In this document: in pieces, positions 50,585 to 58,855 of the stretch
Layout of the letters: every line of letters starts with the position of its first letter
How positions within the stretch are numbered: the first letter of the stretch is position 1
The notes under the pieces: model-generated
Database searches by the model: none
Seen by the model: only the letters and a program-made list of their open reading frames with translations
What the model was told of the DNA's origin: nothing
Source: JAIBJN01 sp963847985
Lineage (GTDB): Bacteria; Actinomycetota; Thermoleophilia; Gaiellales; Gaiellaceae
DNA length: 64,000 bases
Assembly: GCA_963847985.1 (NCBI GenBank)
Contig: CAWKBS010000004.1
Span: 114,562-178,561, forward strand
Reading direction: 5' to 3'
Program-made: the position numbers and the translations under genes

Positions 50585-51302
50585 CTCAGCCTCGGAGCGC
50601 AACCTGGCCGCCCGCGAGCTCTTCGCTCCGCTCGCGGGGACGTACGACCGCTACGCCAACCTCCTCAGCTTCGGGCAGGATCCGCGCTGGCGCGCGTTCC
50701 TCGTCTCGCGGATCGACGCCGGCCCCGGCGACACGGTCCTCGACGTCGCCTGTGGGACCGGCGCGGTCGCGATCGAGCTCGCCCGCCGGCATGGCTGCCG
50801 CGTCGTCGGCATCGACCAGAGCCCCCAGATGCTGGCCGAAGGGCGCGGCCGGGTCGCGGCCGCCGGCCTCGAGGACCGCGTCGAGCTCCGGGAGGGCCGG
50901 GCCGAAGCGCTGCCGTTCGAGGATGCGAGCGCCGCAGGGCTGACGTTCACCTACCTGCTCCGCTACGTGGACGACCCGGCTGCGACGATGCGCGAGCTCG
51001 TCAGGGTCGTCAGGCCGGGAGGGCGAATCGCCATGCTCGAGTTCGCCGTCCCGTCGCGGCCGCTCCCGCGAGCTGCCTGGGAGGGCTGGGTCCGCGCCGG
51101 GCTCCCGCTCGCCGGCCGCGCCGTCTCGCCGGGGTGGGGCGAGGTCGGCGGCTTTCTGGGGCCGAGCATCCGCGCGTTCTGGGAGCGCTGGCCGCCCGAC
51201 CGCCTGCGAGGGGTGTGGGAAGGGGCGGGCGCCCGCGACGTGCAGGCGCGGCTGCTCAGCCTCGGCGGCGGCATCGTCATGTGGGGAACGCGTGGAGGCT
51301 GA
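50577..51302 (+). CDS. menG: UbiE/MenG-type SAM-dependent methyltransferase
   Basis: A 241-residue class I methyltransferase with the SAM motif VLDVACGTGAVAIELARRHG and a VVGIDQSPQM acidic strand. The family signature is LFAPLAGTYDRYANLLSFGQDPRWR, and the late motif is RVVRPGGRIAMLEFAVPSR. It most likely methylates demethylmenaquinone; a related substrate is possible. The GTG has an AAGAAT box 6 bases upstream. It overlaps the next gene by 11 bases. Confidence 0.84.
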   Translation: MVISASERNLAARELFAPLAGTYDRYANLLSFGQDPRWRAFLVSRIDAGPGDTVLDVACGTGAVAIELARRHGCRVVGIDQSPQMLAEGRGRVAAAGLEDRVELREGRAEALPFEDASAAGLTFTYLLRYVDDPAATMRELVRVVRPGGRIAMLEFAVPSRPLPRAAWEGWVRAGLPLAGRAVSPGWGEVGGFLGPSIRAFWERWPPDRLRGVWEGAGARDVQARLLSLGGGIVMWGTRGG

Positions 51303-52026
51303 GGGAAGCCGTCCCGCCTTCTACGCGCTCCAGCAGGGAGGCTGGCGCGACTACGTCACGCTCCTCCACCCTCCCTATACGGCCTGGCACCTGAGCTACG
51401 TGGCCATCGGCGCGGCGCTGACCCCCGCCTTCGCGTGGGACCGCTTCCTCCCCACGCTCGCCGCCTTCTTCCTCGCCCTCGGTATCGGCGCGCACGCCCT
51501 CGACGAGCTCAACGGACGGCCGCTACGCACCGTCATTCCCGGCGGCGTCCTCGTCGGGCTCGCCGTCGTGTCGATCGCAGGCGCAGTCGCCATCGGGATC
51601 GCCGGCGCGCTGACCGTCGATCCATGGATCGGCGCCTTCGTCCTCGCCGGCGCCTTCATCGTCGTGGCGTACAACCTCGAGCTGGTCGGAGGCCGCTTCC
51701 ACAGCGACGCCTGGTTCGGGCTCGCCTGGGGCGTCTTTCCGCTCCTGACCGCCTACTTCGCGGCGGCCGGCAAGCTCGACCTGGCCGCGGCGGCCGGCGC
51801 CGTCTTCGCGTATCTGCTCAGCCGCGTGCAGCGCACGCTTTCGACCCCGGTGCGGGACATCCGCCGCCGCGTCTCGCGCGTGGACGGGACCGTCGAGCGC
51901 ACCGACGGCACCTCCGAGCCGGTCACTCCGGCCCTGCTCGTCCGCGGGAACGAAGCCGCGCTCCAGGCGCTCGCCTGGGCGACCGTCTCGCTCGCGGTCG
52001 CGCTCGTCCTCATGCGGGCGCTGTGA
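51292..52026 (+). CDS. Integral membrane protein downstream of menG
   Basis: A 244-residue protein with about seven helices. The HALDELNGRPLRTVIPGG loop after the second or third helix is weakly like the aspartate-rich loop of UbiA prenyltransferases, but the second Asp motif is not seen. A soluble segment (about residues 180-220, TPVRDIRRRVSRVDGTVERTDG, trimmed) precedes the last helix. It is translated with the MenG-like enzyme, so a quinone-related role is possible but unproven. Confidence 0.65.
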   Translation: MEAEGSRPAFYALQQGGWRDYVTLLHPPYTAWHLSYVAIGAALTPAFAWDRFLPTLAAFFLALGIGAHALDELNGRPLRTVIPGGVLVGLAVVSIAGAVAIGIAGALTVDPWIGAFVLAGAFIVVAYNLELVGGRFHSDAWFGLAWGVFPLLTAYFAAAGKLDLAAAAGAVFAYLLSRVQRTLSTPVRDIRRRVSRVDGTVERTDGTSEPVTPALLVRGNEAALQALAWATVSLAVALVLMRAL

Positions 52027-52046
52027 GCCCGACCTAGGATTCACGG

Positions 52047-53381
52047 ATGGCACTCGCCCTCGAGATCGCCTTCGCGGCCGCCCTCGTCGTGGTCGCCGGC
52101 TCGCTCGTGGCACTGGCATTCGCGCGTGTCCCCGAGCGCCTCCTGCTGGCGCTGGCCGTCGTGCTCTGGATCGTGGCGCTGGCCGGCGGCGGCATCGCGG
52201 TCGTCGAGATCGCCCAGGGGACGGACGACACCGAGCTCCTCCTCGTCACCGTAGGCGGGCTCGTCGTGGCCGCGCTCTGCCAGACGGGGCTCCTCCTTCT
52301 CGCCCGCGGCCTTCGTCGCATCCAGGACTTCGAGCGGGTCGGCGAAGGCGCGCGCGCCCAGCTCGACGCCTACCTCGAGCAGCAGTCCGAGGAGCGCCGC
52401 CTGGAGCTCGACCGGATGCTCGCCCGCGAGCGCGCCGAGGCGAGCTACGCGCTCGGCGAGCAGGAGCGCGCGCTCGCCGAGGAACGACGCGACGCGGTCG
52501 CGCGCCAGGTCGAGCACGCGCGCATCGAGCTTACCGAGGCTGTCTCCGGCGCGCAGGGGAGGCTGGAGACGCGCCTGATGGCCTGGGCCGCCGACCTCGA
52601 CCGCGGCCAGCGCGAGCTCGAGAAGCAGCTCGCACAGCTCGGCCAGCGCCAGCACGAGGCCCTCGAGCAGTACGACGCCCGCCTGCATGCGGACGCCGAG
52701 CGGCTCGCCGCCGCGAGCGACGAGCAACGCAAGGCACTGGCCCGGCTCCGTACCGAGTTCGAGCAGCTCATCACGCAGTTCGTCGAGGAGGGCCGGGCCG
52801 AGGTCGAAGCGCACGCCGAGGAGCGGCGCCGGGCGCTCCACGAGGTCGGCGAGCGTCTCCGCGACCGCGAGCGGGCCCTGCGTGAGCAGATCGACCGCGA
52901 GGAGGTCGATGCCCGCGCACGCATCGTCACGGGGCATGTCGAAGCCGAACGGCGGCAGCTCGCTCAGCTCGAGAAGGCGCTCGACCGTGCCGCCAACCGG
53001 CTCTCGGAGGAGGCCGAACGCCGCTTCGACGGGCAGATCAAGGAGTCGCGCGAGAAGTCCGCCGAGCGGCTCTCGCGCGAGCTCGACAAGTCGATCGAGG
53101 AGTTCGTCCGCCAGGCCGAGACCGAGGTCTCCGAGCGCATCGTCCAGCTCGCGCGGCAAACGGCCGACCGCATGGAGCGCCGGCTCCGCGATGTCGCCCG
53201 CGCCGCGGAGGCGCAGAGCGAGGTCGCCGGCGAACGCCTGCGGCACGTCTCCGAGCGGCTCGACGCCGCACTGGCCTCGGCCGAGCAGCGAATCACTGCC
53301 TACGAGGAGGAGGTCGACGTCCGCCTCGAGGACAAGCTCGGCAAGGTCGAGCGCGCTGTCCGGGCGGTCGAGCGCGACTAG
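52047..53381 (+). CDS. Membrane-anchored long coiled-coil protein
   Basis: A 444-residue protein. About 90 N-terminal residues hold three hydrophobic helices. The remaining 350 residues are almost entirely charged coiled coil (LEQQSEERRLELDRMLARER, then ERLSRELDKSIEEFVRQAET). There are few prolines and no catalytic motif. It could be a structural or polarity scaffold, comparable in layout to DivIVA- or RmuC-like proteins. TAGGAT lies 6 bases before the ATG. Its function is unknown. Confidence 0.75.
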   Translation: MALALEIAFAAALVVVAGSLVALAFARVPERLLLALAVVLWIVALAGGGIAVVEIAQGTDDTELLLVTVGGLVVAALCQTGLLLLARGLRRIQDFERVGEGARAQLDAYLEQQSEERRLELDRMLARERAEASYALGEQERALAEERRDAVARQVEHARIELTEAVSGAQGRLETRLMAWAADLDRGQRELEKQLAQLGQRQHEALEQYDARLHADAERLAAASDEQRKALARLRTEFEQLITQFVEEGRAEVEAHAEERRRALHEVGERLRDRERALREQIDREEVDARARIVTGHVEAERRQLAQLEKALDRAANRLSEEAERRFDGQIKESREKSAERLSRELDKSIEEFVRQAETEVSERIVQLARQTADRMERRLRDVARAAEAQSEVAGERLRHVSERLDAALASAEQRITAYEEEVDVRLEDKLGKVERAVRAVERD

Positions 53382-53507
53382 GAGGGTTTGACGGTACGCA
53401 GCCCGTGCCGAGCGACGTTCCGCCAAACTCTCCTAGCGCACGCAACCTCTCCTTAACAAACCGATCCCGGCAGGAATCGTCTCCTAGAGGCAGAAGCGAA
53501 TCCGGCG

Positions 53508-53714
53508 ATGGATCAGTTGACGCTACTAGACGAACGGGACCAGGACGAGCGCGGAAAGGTGGAGAGTTGGCGGCTCCACGTGCTGATGGAGGCCGGCTAC
53601 CCCCTTCCCCTCGCCGAGCGTCTTGCTTCGAGCCACGCCGACCTGCACCAGGCGGTCGACCTGGTCGGGCTCCGCGGGTGCGCCCCCGAAGTCGCCGCCG
53701 AGATCCTGCTCTAG
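53508..53714 (+). CDS. Small hypothetical protein
   Basis: A 68-residue acidic protein. The C-terminal 40 residues (WRLHVLMEAGYPLPLAERLASSHADLHQAVDLV, trimmed) form a helical, possibly UBA-like or HTH-like unit. I recognise similar short proteins only as conserved unknowns. The ATG is preceded by 120 bases without a gene. It ends 31 bases before xseA. Confidence 0.6.
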   Translation: MDQLTLLDERDQDERGKVESWRLHVLMEAGYPLPLAERLASSHADLHQAVDLVGLRGCAPEVAAEILL

Positions 53715-53745
53715 GCGCCGGCGCTCCCTGAGCTACAGTCGGCCC

Positions 53746-54900
53746 GTGAAGGTCGAGGCGACGCTCCACGGCGACCGCAAGGTCTACTCGGTCTCCGCGT
53801 TCAACCGCGGGATCGGCTCCTGGCTCGCGCGCCTGCCAACGCTCTGGGTGGAGGGCGAGATCACCGAGCTCCGCCGCCAGGCCGGGTGGCAGAGCGTCTT
53901 CTTCACGCTGAAGGACCTCGAGGACGGCTCCTGCCTGCCCGCCTCGATGCCGCGGACGGCCTTCGACGCCCTCAAGCTCGACGTCGCCGACGGCGACAAG
54001 GTTCACGTCTACGGGCGGCCGGAGCTGTACGAGGCCAGGGGCGTGTTCCAGCTCCGCGCGCTCTCGCTCGAGCCGCTCGGGCTCGGAGCTGCGCTGGCCC
54101 GGATCGAGCGGTTGAAGAAGGCGCTGGCGGCCGAAGGCCTCTTCGCGTCCGAGCGGAAGCGGCGGCTCCCGCTCCTGCCGCGTCGGATCGGCCTGCTGAC
54201 CGGAAACGAGGCCGCCGCGAAGCGCGACTTCCTCACCGCGGTCGCTGCGCGCTTTCCGGCCGCCCGCATCGTCGTGGCGCAGACGCTCGTCCAGGGCGCG
54301 AGAGCGCCCGCCTCGATCGCCGCCACCCTCGAGGCGCTGGCCGCGGAGCCCGGGATCGACGTCGTCGTCCTCGCCCGCGGCGGGGGCAGCTTCGAGGACC
54401 TCCTCCCCTTCAGCGACGAGCGCGTCGTTCGCGCCGTCGCCACGTGTCCGGTTCCGGTCGTCTCCGCCGTCGGGCACGAGCAGGACACGCCGCTCTGCGA
54501 CCTCGCCGCCGACGCCCGCGCCTCCACGCCGACCGCCGCCGCGCGCCTGGTCGTCCCGGACGAGCGCGAGCTCCGCGCCGGCCTCGACCGCCTCCGCTCG
54601 GCACTCGGGCGCGACGCGCGCCGGATCGTCGAGCGGCGCCGGCAGGCGCTCACAGCCGACGGCGAGCGGCTCCGGCGCGCGCCCGCGCTCCTGCTGGAGC
54701 GCAAGCGCGCTCGGCTCGACGCGCTCGCCGGCAAGCTCCGCACCCTCTCCCCGCGGGCGACGCTCGAGCGGGGTTACGCCATCGTCAGGGCGGAGGACGG
54801 CATCCTCCGCTCCGCCCGCTCGGTGGCGCCCGGAGCGCACATCGACGTCGAGCTCGCGGAGGGCGCCCTCGGAGCGCGGGTCGAGGAGGCGCGCCCGTGA
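53746..54900 (+). CDS. xseA: Exodeoxyribonuclease VII large subunit
   Basis: The 384-residue catalytic subunit of exonuclease VII, which degrades single-stranded DNA from both ends. The N-terminal OB fold (YSVSAFNRGIGSWLARLPTLWVEGEITE, trimmed) is followed by RIGLLTGNEAAAKRDFL, the active-site stretch LARGGGSFEDLLPFSDERVVRA and VSAVGHEQDTPLCD, and a C-terminal coiled coil. The GTG has TACAGT 6 bases upstream. It overlaps xseB (GTGA). Confidence 0.95.
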   Translation: MKVEATLHGDRKVYSVSAFNRGIGSWLARLPTLWVEGEITELRRQAGWQSVFFTLKDLEDGSCLPASMPRTAFDALKLDVADGDKVHVYGRPELYEARGVFQLRALSLEPLGLGAALARIERLKKALAAEGLFASERKRRLPLLPRRIGLLTGNEAAAKRDFLTAVAARFPAARIVVAQTLVQGARAPASIAATLEALAAEPGIDVVVLARGGGSFEDLLPFSDERVVRAVATCPVPVVSAVGHEQDTPLCDLAADARASTPTAAARLVVPDERELRAGLDRLRSALGRDARRIVERRRQALTADGERLRRAPALLLERKRARLDALAGKLRTLSPRATLERGYAIVRAEDGILRSARSVAPGAHIDVELAEGALGARVEEARP

Positions 54901-55109
54901 GCGCCGAGCTCACCTTCGAGCAGGCGCGCGCCGAGCTCGAGCGCATCGTCGCCGAGCTGGAGAGCGGACGCGCCGACCTGGAGGAGGCGGTCCGCCTCTG
55001 GGAGCGCGGCGAGGAGCTCTACCGGCTGTGCGTCGGCAAGCTCGACGCGGCCGAGGGCGCCGTCGAGGAGCTCGGCCGCCGAGCCGAAGCCGTCAAGCCC
55101 GAGGCCTGA
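54897..55109 (+). CDS. xseB: Exodeoxyribonuclease VII small subunit
   Basis: A 70-residue helical protein with the XseB pattern LTFEQARAELERIVAELESG, trimmed, then LEEAVRLWERGEELYRLCVGKL. It binds the XseA coiled coil. The GTG overlaps the xseA stop. The last 17 bases overlap the convergent methyltransferase gene. Confidence 0.93.
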   Translation: MSAELTFEQARAELERIVAELESGRADLEEAVRLWERGEELYRLCVGKLDAAEGAVEELGRRAEAVKPEA

Positions 55110-56202
55110 CGCGGCGCCGCGCGGGCACCGCGACGAGAACGTCCTCGAAGTACTCCCCGTTACGCCGGCCCGTGCGCCGGTTGACGTGGCGCGCGCTCCG
55201 CTCCTCGAGCCGCAGGCCGGCCTCGGCGAGGATGTCGTCGTAGAGGCGGCGGCGGTCGTTGACGACGACCACGATCCTCCCACCCGGCGCGAGGGCGCGG
55301 CCGGCGCGCCCGAGGATCTCGGCGACGCCTTCGCAGTAGCCGGGGACGCCGCGCCCGATCTCCTCCGAGTCCCGCCGCTCGAGTCCGAGTAGCTCGAAGG
55401 CGTAGACGTGCTGCTCGTGATAGTCGATCAGGCCCGGATAGGGCGGCGAGGTGACGACGAGGCCGACCGGGCCGGGCGGATCCAGGGCGCGGGCGTCGCC
55501 GTGGAGCACCGTCGCGGTCGTCGAGCGCCGCAGCTCCGTGAACTCGAGCACGCGCGCGGCCGCGTCGCGGACGTAGCGGCGCAGGAACTTGTCCGCCTCC
55601 GCCACCGGACGGCAAGTGCGCCGGTGCTTATGGCAGAAGTACTCCCCCTGGACCGGCTCGGAAGGGAAGTCGAGGTCGAAGTGGCGCGCGAGCCGGGCGG
55701 AACGGGCAGCGCGCGAGAGCACGACCCGCCAGAGATCGGGGTACGCGGTGCCCTCGATGCGCCCGCGAAAGGCGAGCAGCTCGGCAAGCGCCCGGGGCGC
55801 AAACCAGCGCCGCAGGTACGGCGACACTCCGCCCGGGACCGGCTCCGGGCTTCCGCCTTCCGCCAGCCGGGCGACGTCTGCAAGAAGGGAGTCGCGCTCG
55901 TACTCGGCCGTCTTGACCCGGACGAGCAGGCAGTTGAACGCCGAGACGTCGCACCCGGCCGCGGGCGCGCCGAACGCGTTGGCCTCGACCAGGGTCGTGC
56001 CGGAGCCGGCGAAGGGGTCCCAGACGAGCCGGCCGGGCCGGCCGTAACGCCCCAGGAAGACCTCGACGAGCTGGGGGACGTACTTCCCCAGGTACGGATG
56101 GAGGCGGTGGACGTGCTTCGTCCGCTCCCGCTCCGGAAGCTCCGCCTCGGACCACGAGAGCTCGAGGTCGATCTCGTCGTAGAGAGCGGCCTGCGTCTGC
56201 AC
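55093..56202 (-). CDS. Solitary DNA methyltransferase (DPPY/SPPY class)
   Basis: A 369-residue site-specific DNA methyltransferase. It has the SAM-binding motif WDPFAGSGTTLVEANAFG near residue 60 and the catalytic TSPPYPGLIDYHEQHVYAFE (trimmed) near residue 255. It also has a histidine/cysteine-containing FCHKHRRTCRP segment that may bind zinc. The SPPY motif fits N4-cytosine or N6-adenine methylation. No restriction endonuclease lies beside it, so it may be an orphan regulator or an RNA enzyme such as a Trm-type protein. The GTG start is the one just before QTQAALYDEID. Confidence 0.83.
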   Translation of the reverse strand: MQTQAALYDEIDLELSWSEAELPERERTKHVHRLHPYLGKYVPQLVEVFLGRYGRPGRLVWDPFAGSGTTLVEANAFGAPAAGCDVSAFNCLLVRVKTAEYERDSLLADVARLAEGGSPEPVPGGVSPYLRRWFAPRALAELLAFRGRIEGTAYPDLWRVVLSRAARSARLARHFDLDFPSEPVQGEYFCHKHRRTCRPVAEADKFLRRYVRDAAARVLEFTELRRSTTATVLHGDARALDPPGPVGLVVTSPPYPGLIDYHEQHVYAFELLGLERRDSEEIGRGVPGYCEGVAEILGRAGRALAPGGRIVVVVNDRRRLYDDILAEAGLRLEERSARHVNRRTGRRNGEYFEDVLVAVPARRRVRPRA

Positions 56203-56259
56203 GGCCCTGATTTCGCCGTGCCGGCGCTGGGACCTCCCGCGCCGTCTATGATCGCCGCC

Positions 56260-56673
56260 ATGAGCGCACCCGTCGATGCCCTGCGGAACGTCCCTCTGTT
56301 CGCCACGCTCGAGGAGAAGGATCTCGAGGAGCTCGCGCAGCAGCTCCACGAGCGCCGCTTCGCCGAGGGCGCCGAAGTCACGACCGAGGGCGCGGGCGGC
56401 GCCGGCTTCTTCGTGATCGCGGCCGGGAACGCCGAGGTGCTCGTCGGCGGGGAGCACCGTGCCACCCTGGGGCCGGGCGACCACTTCGGCGAGATCGCTT
56501 TGATCGACGACGGGGTCCGCTCGGCGTCGATCATCGCCGCCACCGACCTGCTCTGCTACGGGATGACGCCGTGGGAGTTCCGGCCGTTCGTCGAGGAGCA
56601 TCCGCAGGTCGCCTGGGCCCTCCTGCAGGCGCTCGCCCATCGCTTCCGCGAGTCGCAGACGCCGGACGACTGA
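56260..56673 (+). CDS. Stand-alone cyclic-nucleotide-binding domain protein
   Basis: A 137-residue single cNMP-binding domain, similar to the protein at 21214. It begins VDALRNVPLFATLEEKDLEEL and has the phosphate cassette GDHFGEIALIDDGVRSASI. No effector domain is present. The ATG follows TATGAT by 7 bases without a ribosome site. Its stop overlaps the next gene. Confidence 0.8.
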   Translation: MSAPVDALRNVPLFATLEEKDLEELAQQLHERRFAEGAEVTTEGAGGAGFFVIAAGNAEVLVGGEHRATLGPGDHFGEIALIDDGVRSASIIAATDLLCYGMTPWEFRPFVEEHPQVAWALLQALAHRFRESQTPDD

Positions 56674-57488
56674 GCTCCGCCCGCGTCAACGGCGTCGAGC
56701 TCGCCTACGAGGCGGCCGGCCGAGGATTCCCCATCGTCCTTCTCCACGCCGGCGTCGGCGACCGGCGCCTCTGGGAGGGCCAGGTCGACGCGCTGGCCGC
56801 GGACTACCTCGTCGTCCGGCCTGACCTGCGCGGGTGGGGCGAGTCGCCGCTCCCGGGTGGGCCGTTCTCCTTCGTGGACGACGTTCGCGGGCTGCTCGAC
56901 GTCGTCGGAATCGAGACGGCGGCGCTCGTCGGCAACTCCTTCGGCGGGCGAGTCGCCATCGACTTCGCCCTCGCCCATCCCGAGCGAACCGCCGCGCTCG
57001 TCCTCATCGCCCCGGCTCTCACCGGCTGGGAGGGCTCACCCGAGCTCGACGCCCTGGACGAGGAGGAAGACGCGCTGCTCGACACCGGCCGCGTCGACGA
57101 GGCGGTCGAGCTCAACCTCCGCGCCTGGCTCGACGGCCCCGAGCGAGCCGCCGCTCCGGTCTCGGCCGAGACGCGTGCGGCCCTCGCGGAGATGCAGCGC
57201 CTGGCTTTCGTCACGCAGGTCGCGGCGTACGAGGCCTCGCCGCCGCCGGAGCCCAGCGGCTGGAGCGACCCGCCCGCGGATTCCCGACTCGGCGAGATCG
57301 AGGCTCCGACGCTCGTGATCGCCTGCGCCTACGACCAGCCCGCCTTCCGGGCCCTGGCCGAACGCGTCGCCGCGGAGATCCCGAACGGTGAAGGAGTCGT
57401 CGTCGAGACGGCGCACCTGCCGGGCCTCGAGCGCCCCGAAGAACTCAACCGCCTCGTCCTCGACTTTCTCTCACGGGCCCTGGGCTAG
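56670..57488 (+). CDS. Alpha/beta hydrolase
   Basis: A 272-residue hydrolase with LLHAGVGDRRLWEGQVDAL, the PDLRGWGESP loop, the nucleophile elbow GNSFGGRVAIDFALAHPER (Ser near residue 90) and the C-terminal IACAYDQPAFRAL and ETAHLPGLERPEEL, which supply Asp and His. It resembles haloperoxidase- or lactonase-type hydrolases. The substrate is unknown. No ATG/GTG/TTG lies near the true N-terminus (SSARVNGVELAYE); a CTG that overlaps the upstream TGA fits. Confidence 0.85.
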   Translation: MSSARVNGVELAYEAAGRGFPIVLLHAGVGDRRLWEGQVDALAADYLVVRPDLRGWGESPLPGGPFSFVDDVRGLLDVVGIETAALVGNSFGGRVAIDFALAHPERTAALVLIAPALTGWEGSPELDALDEEEDALLDTGRVDEAVELNLRAWLDGPERAAAPVSAETRAALAEMQRLAFVTQVAAYEASPPPEPSGWSDPPADSRLGEIEAPTLVIACAYDQPAFRALAERVAAEIPNGEGVVVETAHLPGLERPEELNRLVLDFLSRALG

Positions 57489-57528
57489 CAAGCCGTTATG
57501 CTGCCCTCGTCCACAAGGGAGGCTGAAA

Positions 57529-57792
57529 GTGGGTTTTCTCGACAAGTTGCTGGGCCGAGACAAGGAAACCACGTCGGACGCCGCTGACACTGCGCAGGCG
57601 GCCGGCGGCACGGCGGTCGATGAAGCTTCGGAACACGGCGACAAGGCGGTCGATGCCGGGCAGGAGTACGGCGGCAAGGCTGCTGACACCGCCGGTGAGT
57701 ACGGGGAGAAGGCGGTCGACACCTCGCAAGATCTCGGCGAGCAGGCGAAGGACGCAGTCGACGGGAGCGACACGCCGACCAGGAATCCCTAG
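57529..57792 (+). CDS. Small protein with 11-residue repeats (LEA/antitoxin-like)
   Basis: An 87-residue hydrophilic protein starting VGFLDKLLGRDKE. Four copies of an 11-residue unit follow (EHGDKAVDAGQ, EYGGKAADTAG, EYGEKAVDTSQ, DLGEQAKDAVD). The start and the repeats resemble the Rv0909-type putative antitoxins and LEA/CsbD-like stress proteins. No toxin gene is adjacent. GGGAGG lies 6 bases before the GTG. A role in desiccation or other stress is inference. Confidence 0.75.
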   Translation: MGFLDKLLGRDKETTSDAADTAQAAGGTAVDEASEHGDKAVDAGQEYGGKAADTAGEYGEKAVDTSQDLGEQAKDAVDGSDTPTRNP

Positions 57793-57802
57793 CTAGCCGG
57801 AG

Positions 57803-58855
57803 CTACGCGATTCGCTCGACGCGGTCGTCCTCGTCCTCGTCCACGTCGAGATCTGTCACCTCGGGCATGCGCTTCAGCATGGCGAAGGTGAAGCCTTCGC
57901 GCGCGAGGAACAGGAAGCCGAGGCCGACGCCGACGGACGCCTCGATTGCCTGCAGCCCGATTCCGAAGACGATGCCGTGCGGGTAGCTGACTCCGTACGG
58001 GAGCAGCGCAGCCGCGACCGCCGCCTGGACGAGCCCGACGTTTCCCGGCCAGAACGGGAAGATCATCACGACATTGATCACGACGAGGACGAGCGCGGCT
58101 GCTTCGATCGAGGGTTCGATCCCGAAGGCGAGCAGGGACGTGTAGACCGCGAAGAGCTGAGCCGTCCAGCCGAGGAGCTGGCAGCAGAGCGCCGTCAGCG
58201 CGGGACCGGGCCGGCGCAGGACGGTGAGGCCCCGCCGCACCATGTGCAGCACGCGGCGGAACGCGCCGAGCTCCTCCGAGAGCGGGCGGTGGTGCTTGCG
58301 GGCGAGCAGGAAGCCGGCCAGAAGCAGCCCGAACCCGACCCCCACGGCGACGGCCAGGACGGGTGACGCCCAGTCGGGAATCGGCGCGATGTAGAGCGTG
58401 AGCAGAATGAGCACCACCGAGGCGACCACGTCGAGCAGGCGGTGGGCGAAGACCGTCCCGACGATCGTCGCCCACGTCCCCGGCCGGCGGCGCACGTGGC
58501 GCGAGACGACCGCGACGCGGGCGAGCTCGCCGACCCGGCCTGGAAGCGCGGCGTTCCCGAGCAGGCCGATGCTGAACGCCGAGAAGACATCGCGGCGGCG
58601 CGGCCACGGCGGCGGGATCGCCTGGTTGATCACGACACCCCAGGCGTAGGCGCGCACGACGACCGAGAAGAGGTTGATGAGGACGGCGACGGCGACCCAC
58701 TCCCACTCGACGGCGCGGAACGCGCGCTCGACCGGCCCCGGATCGGGCCCGCGCCAGACGGCGAGCCCCACGAGCGCTGCGATCGGGACCAGCACGAGCA
58801 CGAGGCGCGCCGCGCGGCTGCGCGGCAGTCGAATCCGCGCCGCGCCCTGCTTCAT
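57803..58855 (-). CDS. LPG synthase-type flippase-like membrane protein
   Basis: A 350-residue UPF0104 protein with eight to nine helices, including VERAFRAVEWEWVAVAVLIN, GVVINQAIPPPWPRRR, NAALPGRVGELARVAVVSRHV and MIFPFWPGNVGLVQAAV, followed by an acidic tail (DLDVDEDEDDRVE). Such proteins resemble the membrane part of MprF and often sit beside glycosyltransferases; they may flip glycolipids. The ATG overlaps the end of the PimA-like gene (ATGA). A related gene lies at 41735. Confidence 0.85.
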   Translation of the reverse strand: MKQGAARIRLPRSRAARLVLVLVPIAALVGLAVWRGPDPGPVERAFRAVEWEWVAVAVLINLFSVVVRAYAWGVVINQAIPPPWPRRRDVFSAFSIGLLGNAALPGRVGELARVAVVSRHVRRRPGTWATIVGTVFAHRLLDVVASVVLILLTLYIAPIPDWASPVLAVAVGVGFGLLLAGFLLARKHHRPLSEELGAFRRVLHMVRRGLTVLRRPGPALTALCCQLLGWTAQLFAVYTSLLAFGIEPSIEAAALVLVVINVVMIFPFWPGNVGLVQAAVAAALLPYGVSYPHGIVFGIGLQAIEASVGVGLGFLFLAREGFTFAMLKRMPEVTDLDVDEDEDDRVERIA

